Positions 1 through 4,830 of a DNA stretch of 7,216 bases are shown one piece after another. Source of the DNA: Gemmatimonadota bacterium (GTDB lineage: Bacteria; Latescibacterota; UBA2968; UBA8231); contig JAPPEF010000375.1 in assembly GCA_028875335.1 (NCBI GenBank), forward strand, positions 1-7,216. Direction: 5' to 3'. The notes under the pieces are model-generated. The model was not told the DNA's origin, did not search any database, and saw only the letters and a list, made by a program, of their open reading frames with translations. Position 1 is the first letter of the stretch; each line of letters opens with the position of its first letter. The position numbers and the translations under genes are program-made.

Positions 1-379
1 CAAGGTGGAGCCAAGCCGCGGGAAGCCGTCCTCCAGGCAAGATAAAGCTCCGCAAGGGAGCCAAGTCTCGCGTGAGATCGTCAATTTGTTGCTCAAGAAA
101 AAGGACCTGCTGCGGCTGCACGCGCAGGCGCTCTTCTTCGCCATCCGCCTGCGGGACGCACAAATCCGCCCCCAAGTCGAAGAGATCGTTTTGCACTCGG
201 GCGAGCACATCGTCGTACTCAGCACCGCTGGCCCTAGCCAACCCAATCACCGAGTTCAGCTCATCCACGCACCCATAAGCGGCGATGCGAGCGCTCGTCT
301 TGGGCACTTGTGACATATCGCCCAGCCGCGTCATACCGCCGTCGCCCGTCTTGGTATAGAGCTTAGATAGCGTAACCAT
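1..379 (-). CDS. pduO: Cob(I)alamin adenosyltransferase, PduO/MMAB type (C-terminus off window)
   Basis: This enzyme transfers the adenosyl group of ATP to cob(I)alamin, making coenzyme B12 in the cytoplasm. The frame was read directly from ATG at 379-377 and stays open for 126 codons to the window edge. The protein starts MVTLSKLYTKTGDGGMTRLG, carrying the family's N-terminal ATP-binding motif (K-T-G-D-x-G-x-T, residues about 10-17). It continues with VDELNSVIGLA (about 38-48), FDLGADL, and SFILPGG followed by a LHL segment, all in the order seen in PduO-type enzymes. The arginine-rich C-terminal motif lies beyond the window. An AAGG ribosome-binding site sits 8 nt before the ATG. The gene is last in a riboswitch-led B12 operon, separated from the beta-propeller gene by a MITE-like element. 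A 102-codon frame on the opposite strand (5-313) is its shadow. Family assignment is secure; PduO is used as the family label rather than a proven physiological name. Confidence 0.95.
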   Translation of the reverse strand, partial: MVTLSKLYTKTGDGGMTRLGDMSQVPKTSARIAAYGCVDELNSVIGLARASGAEYDDVLARVQNDLFDLGADLCVPQADGEEERLRVQPQQVLFLEQQIDDLTRDLAPLRSFILPGGRLPAAWLHL

Positions 380-391
380 GTCTGTTGCCTT

Positions 392-398
392 TCACTTA
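392..398. repeat. Direct repeat flanking element copy 1 (left; possible target-site duplication)
   Basis: TCACTTA here and TCATTTA at 544-550 lie on either side of element copy 1 in direct orientation, with 6 of 7 bases matching. The same TCACTTA motif flanks copy 2, where the match is 9 of 9. The repeats are direct, not inverted, so a target-site duplication explains them better than an extension of the terminal inverted repeats. Confidence 0.5.
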
Positions 399-543
399 GC
401 TGACGTTACGTAAAGGCCATTAGGTATGGGATGCTTCGCTGCGCTCAGCATGACAAGGAAGGACGCGCTGAGTGTCTGCCATGCTGAGCGCAGCGAAGCG
501 GAGTCGAAGCATCTAATACCTAGGTGCCCGTGCGTAACGTCAG
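399..543 (-). mobile_element. MITE-like non-coding inverted-repeat element, copy 1
   Basis: This 145-bp segment fills almost the whole gap between the propeller gene and the adenosyltransferase gene. Perfect 11-bp terminal inverted repeats (CTGACGTTACG at 400-410, complement at 533-543) enclose a central perfect 20-bp inverted repeat (433-452 with 480-499) around a 27-nt loop. One arm carries an extra GACTCCGCTTCG-type block (about 494-506) that the other lacks. Read on the minus strand, the segment aligns almost end to end with copy 2 at 6793-6925 on the plus strand, so the copies are in opposite orientation. It has no ORF and would need a transposase in trans. The left end is 1 nt past the propeller stop codon. 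The stem could also act as an RNA hairpin in the operon transcript. Transposon origin is inferred from structure only. Confidence 0.75.
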
Positions 544-550
544 TCATTTA
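544..550. repeat. Direct repeat flanking element copy 1 (right; possible target-site duplication)
   Basis: TCATTTA, the partner of TCACTTA at 392-398. On the minus strand it reads TAAATGA and contains the TGA stop codon (546-544) of the beta-propeller gene, so the element appears to have entered at the gene's end without changing the protein. Confidence 0.5.
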
Positions 551-1950
551 ATCAACATCACCTTGCCCACCGCCCGTTGAGTGCCAGCGCGCAACTGCAC
601 CAGATACGCGCCGTTGCCCACCGGCTCACCGGCGGCATTGCGACCGTCCCAGTGGAGCACGTGTCGCCCGGCGTCCATCGTACCGGCGATCAGCGTGCGG
701 ACGGTGCGGCCCAACACGTCGTGGACGGTCAGTTCGACCGGAGTATTGGCCTGCCAGACCGCAAAGGGAATCTGTACCGAAGCGTTAAAGGGATTTGGAT
801 AGGCCGCTTCCAATGCGAATTTCTGCGGCAAACTGTCGGCGGTCTCCTCAACAGCCGTAGGAACGGCCGCATCACTCAAGACCACGATATCCTGCGGCGG
901 CAGGCCGGTATCGATGGGGCCGCTCAGGAACGCGCCGGTAGCCGCGTCGTAAAATTTAAGTCCCGCGCTGGCCGGGTCGGCGAAACTGCCGCGATCAGCG
1001 ACGATCAAGCGATCGCCATCTACTGCCAAGCTAGGGATAAAACCGCCGCTGATGTTTTCCAAGGGCGCGTCCACCGCACCGCTGGACAGATCAAAAGGCC
1101 GGACGCTGTTGGCGAAGTTTTCATCCGCGACCACGGCATAGCCCCGGTTTTGGTCAACGAGCACCATGGACGTGATATCGCCGCCCAAATCCTCCTCACT
1201 GACGGCCAATCCAAGGCTGCGGTTGGTAGCCGTATCGACGATTTCCACTCCACCGGCCCGGTCGCCAAAATTGGCCACTACCCCCACGGCAATCTGCTCG
1301 CCGATCACGGCCATGCTGTTGGGATTGGCAATACTCAGCGCAATGCCCTGCACCCCCTCGGCATCCGAGTCCACATCGACCAAGGTGTCCGTCGCTATAT
1401 CGACGACAATCAGGTAGCTAACATCAACCGGTCCCCACCCGCCGTTGCGGTCGAGACGCTGACAGCTCAAGTAGAGCCGGTCGCCCACGCGGACGATTTG
1501 CGACACTTCGGGCAGGCCATCCGCGTCGGCGAACGCGCTCAGATCAATCTCTCCCAATTCCGCGCCGTTTTGGGGATTGACGATCAGCAGAGACGCCGTC
1601 TCGTAGCGCGTTACATACGCCTTGTCGGGTGCAACAATTTCAATGTCGTGCGGATTGGCACCATTGCCCACCGAAAACTGAGTCAGCGGAGTGCGCAAAT
1701 CCATCGCGTCCAGCACCAATATATTGTCCTGGCCCAAGCGGTTGACGATATAGACTCGCCCGTCGTGGTAGTGCCCCACTGCGTCCGAGTGGATGCCCAA
1801 CAGATTCACCTCGGCCTCGGCCGCATTTGCGGCCAAAAAGGCCGTGCTGCCAGTAGAAAAGTCCGTGGTGATGACGAAGAGATCGCTCTGCGCCGACGAC
1901 GAGTTCGCCAGCAGCAAGAGAGAGACGGCTAAAATGGAAATGCGATACAC
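544..1950 (-). CDS. Secreted beta-propeller protein with FlgD-Ig/sorting-like C-terminal domain, BtuG-like
   Basis: A 468-residue exported protein. Residues 1-21 form a signal peptide (MYRISILAVSLLLLANSSSA, cleavage likely after SSA). There is no lipobox cysteine. Residues about 22-365 are a YncE/YVTN-like beta-propeller, with repeated strand patterns such as GRVYIVNRLGQDNILVLD, KAYVTRYETASLLIVNPQNG and DRLYLSCQ...YLIVVDIATD. Residues 373-468 are a FlgD-Ig-like or type-A sorting-like tail: YPNPFN at 384-389, HDVLGR, WDGRN from about 434, NGAYLVQL and a final KVMLIK. The start is GTG at 1950-1948, with AAGGAGG (1963-1957) 6 nt upstream. It lies between a riboswitch-controlled TonB receptor and a cobalamin adenosyltransferase. 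This matches the pairing of BtuB with the BtuG surface propeller in Bacteroides, where BtuG binds B12 for the receptor. B12 binding is inferred from this context and fold, not from recognised ligand residues. It could also be a generic YVTN-type protein. A 451-codon open frame on the opposite strand is its shadow. Confidence 0.88.
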   Translation of the reverse strand: MYRISILAVSLLLLANSSSAQSDLFVITTDFSTGSTAFLAANAAEAEVNLLGIHSDAVGHYHDGRVYIVNRLGQDNILVLDAMDLRTPLTQFSVGNGANPHDIEIVAPDKAYVTRYETASLLIVNPQNGAELGEIDLSAFADADGLPEVSQIVRVGDRLYLSCQRLDRNGGWGPVDVSYLIVVDIATDTLVDVDSDAEGVQGIALSIANPNSMAVIGEQIAVGVVANFGDRAGGVEIVDTATNRSLGLAVSEEDLGGDITSMVLVDQNRGYAVVADENFANSVRPFDLSSGAVDAPLENISGGFIPSLAVDGDRLIVADRGSFADPASAGLKFYDAATGAFLSGPIDTGLPPQDIVVLSDAAVPTAVEETADSLPQKFALEAAYPNPFNASVQIPFAVWQANTPVELTVHDVLGRTVRTLIAGTMDAGRHVLHWDGRNAAGEPVGNGAYLVQLRAGTQRAVGKVMLIK

Positions 1951-1956
1951 GAAAAT

Positions 1957-1963
1957 CCTCCTT
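1957..1963 (-). promoter_or_regulatory. Strong ribosome-binding site of the propeller gene
   Basis: AAGGAGG on the minus strand, 6 nt before GTG at 1950. It decides the start and gives the gene independent translation initiation downstream of the intergenic hairpin repeat. Confidence 0.85.
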
Positions 1964-2017
1964 GGTTAGTAGGGGTACCAATCGATACCCTAAGAAACGA
2001 ATGAGTTGCTACTAATG

Positions 2018-2088
2018 GTGGGCTTCGACAAGCTCAGCCCGCGTTGTGCTTTGCCGAAGTAGGGCACTGAGCTTGTCGAAGTGCCCTA
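2018..2088. repeat. Intergenic hairpin repeat built on CTTCGACAAGCTCAG, overlapping the btuB stop codon
   Basis: A perfect 15-bp inverted repeat, CTTCGACAAGCTCAG at 2023-2037 and its complement at 2067-2081, spans the btuB-propeller gap. Each arm is also flanked by its own short complementary tract, giving two small nested hairpins: GGGC/GCCC around the first core, and TAGGGCACT/AGTGCCCTA around the second (2060-2088). The outermost bases of the second hairpin include the TAG stop codon of btuB (2088-2086). CTACT occurs directly repeated at 2009-2013 and 2086-2090, too short to call a target-site duplication. No U-tract follows, so it is not a standard intrinsic terminator. It is likely a dispersed REP/MITE-like repeat that may tune btuB-to-propeller expression. 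The core shares CTTCGAC and GCTCAG with the stem of the other repeat family in this window. Confidence 0.75.
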
Positions 2089-4350
2089 CTGGTACGCAGC
2101 ATAATGCACGGAAAGCCCATACGAGCGGCCCGGCAGCGGGTAGCCCCACAGATCGGCTACTTGATTGTCGGTCAGATTGCGCAGTTCCCAAGACAAGACA
2201 ATGCCCTCGACTAGCGACACACTACCACCGAGATTGTAGAGCGCGCGAACGGGCACGGTGCGCAGATTGGCGCGGTCGAGGAAATGCCGACTTTCGCGGC
2301 TGAATTCGCCGTATAGTTCCGCGCGACCCAAGTCGAGGGATACGCGCGCATTGAGCCGATGGCGCGGCGCATTGGGCAGATCATTTTCCCGTTCAAAAGA
2401 GAACGGAGTGCGGTTTTCAGCGCGCTGATACGCGTAATTGCCGCGCAGTGCCAGCCTTGGTAACAGCCGCGCCTCGACCCGCGTCTCCACGCCGCGCAGC
2501 AAAGCCCGGCCCATATTATGAGGCCGCGACACCCGCTGTGAGTTTTGTATAAAGCGGATGAGATCTTCGACGCGATTGTGGTAGTACACGACCTCCGCCA
2601 AGGCCAACCCCATCCCCTCGGCGGGACCACGGAAAACCAAACCCAAATCCCAGTTGTGCCCTTGTTCACTGACGAGGTTGGTATTGCCGATCACCGCGCC
2701 CCGGTCGCCGAACAGTTCAAAAAAGTTGGGCGCGCGTTGATAGCGGCCATTGTGGGCTTTGAGCGCCAAGCCAGCGCCTAAGTCCAAGGCCGCGCCCATG
2801 CGGTAGCCCCACAGGATTTCGCCGTTGTTCCGGCTCGGCAACACCGCACTGGGCGCGAAGTATTTTCGATCGAAAAAGCGGTCGTCGAGTCCTTCTGCCT
2901 GCGTGCCAGCATTGATAGTCAAGCGCTGCCCCACCGGCACCTCCACTTCGGTGCCAACGGCCAATGCCCGGCGGCGACTGCGCAACAGCCGACTTTCAGG
3001 ACGAAGTAGATCGTCGGGCTCAAAGGTCTCATGTCGAGCCGCGACAAAAGCGGTCAGCAGGGACTCGCCGGACAACAGGGCATTCACTTCGCCGCGCAAG
3101 CCCAAACTCTGGGTGATGTTGCGGTCGTGCTGGCGGCCTAAGCCCACTTCGCCGTGCCGATCTTGGTACTCGTCTTTTTCGCGCGAATGGTGGGCTTTGA
3201 TTCGGTATCCAGCGCGGCCATCGCCCAGCGGCCCGAAAAGCGCCGCTTCCGCGATGTTCCGCCACGTGTCGTAGCGGGTGTGCAGAGATTGGTTGTTGCC
3301 AATGCCGGGAATGCCTTTGTAGCTCAGGTCAAAGGTATTGTGAATCTGCAAGCGGCTAGCACCCAAGCTGCGCCCGATTTTGGCCAAACCGCGCACGCCG
3401 CGAAAATCGCTGTTGAGCCGTCGCGCCCAGCCGTCGTCTTGGGCGTTGTACTCAGTGCCGTTGTCGTCCCAAAAGCGGAAGTCGTTGCGGCTGGCTTGGT
3501 AGCTGACCAATCCCAAGTACTCCCAGCCCTTATATGGGCCGCTGAGCGAAGCGCCCAGTTGGCGGGTGTTGTACGAACCGGAGCCCGTGTGTAAGCGCGT
3601 GCGGACTTTGCCACCGAGTGGCTGCGTGCGGATGTGGACCACGCCGCCGAGACTGTTGCCACCAAAGCGCGCTGGCACTGCGCCCCGATATATATCGACG
3701 CTTTCAACGCCGCCGATGGGCAAACCACCCAGATCCACGCCTCCGCCAACAGCCGAGTTGAGCGGCACCCCATCGAGAAAAACTTGGACTTGTTCAGCGG
3801 TGGACCCGCGAATGGAAAGGGTGCTAAAACTGCCCAACCCACCGTAGCGGCGGATGTTGACGCCGGTAGCTCGGTCGAGCGTCTGAGCTAAGTCCGCGCC
3901 GGGCGCGCGCTGGTTGCCCAAGACAATAGTTTCGACGAAAGCGGCAACGTGCTTGCCCTCGGGGTCGCGGCGGGCGCGAACCACCAACTCGTCCATGATC
4001 ATGGGCAGAGATTGCAGGTGCAACTCGACTGAGGTGGGGGCCGCGCCGATCTGGATATGGCCATGCAAGGGCCGATAGCCCAGCCGTTCCACGCATAAAT
4101 CCCAAGTGCCTGTTGGCAGATTTTCGAGACGGAAGGAGCCGGTCGTATCGCTGCGGACGGAATGGACAGCGCCGGATGAGGCGCTCAGCGTCAATACGGC
4201 ACCTGACACGGGGCGTCCCGCGTCCGGGTCGAGCAACCGGCCCTGTAGAGACCCTGCCAATAGAGCCTCAGGGTGCAGGGCCAGCAAGAAGAAAACAATA
4301 AAAAAGCCCGCCCTCGAATGAGTGCGGGTCTGGGTGCTTGTTCTAGGCAC
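2086..4350 (-). CDS. btuB: TonB-dependent outer-membrane receptor, probable vitamin B12 transporter
   Basis: A 754-residue outer-membrane channel energised by TonB-ExbBD. Residues 1-32 are a signal peptide (basic n-region, then FFIVFFLLAL, cleavage near ALLA). Residues 33-115 form a carboxypeptidase-regulatory-like domain (GSLQGRLLDPDAGRPVSGA ... DTTGSFRLENLPTGTWDL). A TonB box follows at about 119-125 (MDELVVR). The plug is at about 132-241: ATGVNIRRYGG, STLSIRGS, VQVFLDGVPLN, VESVDIYRG, and GNSLGGVVHI. The remainder is a 22-strand-type beta-barrel, ending with NLTDNQVADLWGYPLPGRSY and a C-terminal VHYAAYQ. A cobalamin riboswitch lies just upstream and an adenosyltransferase lies two genes downstream, which makes B12 or a related corrinoid the likely substrate. 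The N-terminal extension is usual in Bacteroidota receptors and absent from enterobacterial BtuB. The GTG start at 4350 is the only start between an upstream in-frame TGA and the signal peptide. A weak AAAGG precedes it by about 10 nt. A terminator-like hairpin lies in codons 8-17. Confidence 0.93.
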   Translation of the reverse strand: MPRTSTQTRTHSRAGFFIVFFLLALHPEALLAGSLQGRLLDPDAGRPVSGAVLTLSASSGAVHSVRSDTTGSFRLENLPTGTWDLCVERLGYRPLHGHIQIGAAPTSVELHLQSLPMIMDELVVRARRDPEGKHVAAFVETIVLGNQRAPGADLAQTLDRATGVNIRRYGGLGSFSTLSIRGSTAEQVQVFLDGVPLNSAVGGGVDLGGLPIGGVESVDIYRGAVPARFGGNSLGGVVHIRTQPLGGKVRTRLHTGSGSYNTRQLGASLSGPYKGWEYLGLVSYQASRNDFRFWDDNGTEYNAQDDGWARRLNSDFRGVRGLAKIGRSLGASRLQIHNTFDLSYKGIPGIGNNQSLHTRYDTWRNIAEAALFGPLGDGRAGYRIKAHHSREKDEYQDRHGEVGLGRQHDRNITQSLGLRGEVNALLSGESLLTAFVAARHETFEPDDLLRPESRLLRSRRRALAVGTEVEVPVGQRLTINAGTQAEGLDDRFFDRKYFAPSAVLPSRNNGEILWGYRMGAALDLGAGLALKAHNGRYQRAPNFFELFGDRGAVIGNTNLVSEQGHNWDLGLVFRGPAEGMGLALAEVVYYHNRVEDLIRFIQNSQRVSRPHNMGRALLRGVETRVEARLLPRLALRGNYAYQRAENRTPFSFERENDLPNAPRHRLNARVSLDLGRAELYGEFSRESRHFLDRANLRTVPVRALYNLGGSVSLVEGIVLSWELRNLTDNQVADLWGYPLPGRSYGLSVHYAAYQ
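4300..4328 (-). terminator. Terminator-like hairpin plus U-tract inside the start of btuB
   Basis: On the minus strand, CCCGC-A-CTC pairs with GAG-G-GCGGG around an ATTC loop (one A/G mismatch), followed by C and six T residues (4305-4300). This is a textbook intrinsic-terminator layout about 50 nt after the riboswitch, so it is the best candidate expression platform. It lies inside codons 8-17 of btuB, where the T-run encodes part of the hydrophobic signal-peptide core. The shape is seen directly. Termination activity and an alternative antiterminator pairing are inferred, and I could not identify a convincing antiterminator by eye. Confidence 0.6.
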
Positions 4351-4375
4351 CGGTGGACCAACCTTTCTACCGAAG

Positions 4376-4575
4376 GGTGTCGTTCACCTCGGTCGCAGGC
4401 AGGTCTCCTGACTTCCGGTTATGTGCCGCCCGACTCCTTCCCGGTCCACGTGGGGATCAGTGGCTGATGTCGGGGACGCGACGGCCGATGGGCCGTCAAC
4501 CGGTCACAGTGGCGGGACCGCGGCAGATTTGCACTGCCTTCCCTATTCTTCCGCTGCCGTACAACAGCGGACACC
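4376..4575 (-). ncRNA. Cobalamin riboswitch (adenosylcobalamin-type)
   Basis: A complete B12-sensing leader for btuB. In transcript order on the minus strand: P1 5' strand GGTGTC (4575-4570); a CCGCTG/CAGCGG hairpin; AGGGAA; then GGCAGTGCAAATCTGCC (4538-4522). Next comes the invariant GGTCCCGCCACTG (4519-4507). A variable 7-bp hairpin GACGGCC/GGCCGTC (4497-4480) follows, then a second GCCACTG, CCGGGAAGG, and the B12 box AAGTCAGGAGACCTGCC (4414-4398). P1 closes with GACACC (4381-4376). All conserved blocks of the family are present in order. Bound cobalamin normally represses the downstream gene. The aptamer fills the 309-base gap between the small gene (ending at 4660) and btuB, together with the promoter at 4597-4625. 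Confidence 0.97.
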
Positions 4576-4596
4576 TGCGCCGTTATTTGCTGAGCT

Positions 4597-4625
4597 ATTA
4601 AAAGGGCCGCGTTGGGTTCTGTCAA
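4597..4625 (-). promoter_or_regulatory. Sigma70-type promoter for the B12 operon
   Basis: On the minus strand, a perfect -35 box TTGACA (4625-4620) is followed by a 17-nt spacer and TTTAAT (4602-4597), which matches 5 of 6 bases of the -10 consensus. Transcription would begin near 4590, about 15 nt before the first strand of riboswitch helix P1. That is where a leader should start. It makes the B12 operon a separate unit from the acs-debranching-enzyme genes upstream. Confidence 0.8.
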
Positions 4626-4659
4626 GAGTGCGCCGTTCCAAGAGCAGTTTAGCTAGCAC

Positions 4660-4830
4660 TCATTTCTCTTGCGAAGTCTGTTTTCTGCGGAGTAGTCTGG
4701 CCCGATACTTCTCGTCCAACTCCTGATAATGGCGGACGAGTTCCTCCGGATCGTTCCCAACTTCTTCGGATATCTTCCGGCGGATGGCTCGAACTCGATC
4801 TATTACATCTTTAGAGTGCTCAGACATCAT
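4660..4830 (-). CDS. Small charged helical protein of unknown function (56 aa)
   Basis: I do not recognise this family with certainty. From ATG at 4830 the product has 56 residues, highly charged and predicted helical: MMSEHSKDVIDRVRAIRRKI, then a DPEELVRHYQELDEKYRARLL segment and a lysine/glutamine-rich end. No signal peptide, membrane segment or cysteine is visible. The start is supported by a perfect AAGGAGGTGA Shine-Dalgarno: GGAGG at 4840-4836, 5 nt from the first ATG and 8 nt from the second at 4827. The first ATG overlaps the end of the debranching-enzyme gene by 11 bp (ATGATGTCTGA), which suggests translational coupling. The longer frame back to 4938 is only the out-of-frame 3' end of that gene. 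Short 'IRAIRRKISEE...DP..LV.HY.EL...Y..RL' proteins recall small antitoxin-like proteins of other bacteria, but no toxin gene is adjacent, so this is a guess. Confidence 0.75.
   Translation of the reverse strand: MMSEHSKDVIDRVRAIRRKISEEVGNDPEELVRHYQELDEKYRARLLRRKQTSQEK

Noticed and set aside
5..313. 102-codon plus-strand frame at the left edge
   Set aside because: The complementary strand encodes the conserved PduO-type adenosyltransferase motifs across exactly this stretch, so the plus-strand frame is a shadow.
433..499. Intrinsic terminator after the propeller gene
   Set aside because: The stem is strong but the loop is 27 nt and no T-tract follows it on the minus strand. The homologous copy at 6840-6895 also lacks one, so a mobile repeat is the better description.
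577..1932. 451-codon open frame on the plus strand opposite the propeller gene
   Set aside because: It mirrors the minus-strand gene, which has a signal peptide, propeller repeats, a C-terminal sorting-like domain and a strong ribosome-binding site. The plus-strand translation shows no recognisable motif or ribosome-binding site, and long antisense frames are common in GC-rich DNA.
4353..4726. Overlapping plus-strand frames of 82 and 101 codons (4353-4601 and 4421-4726)
   Set aside because: They run antisense through a cobalamin riboswitch and a promoter; the sequence is fully explained as structured RNA on the minus strand.
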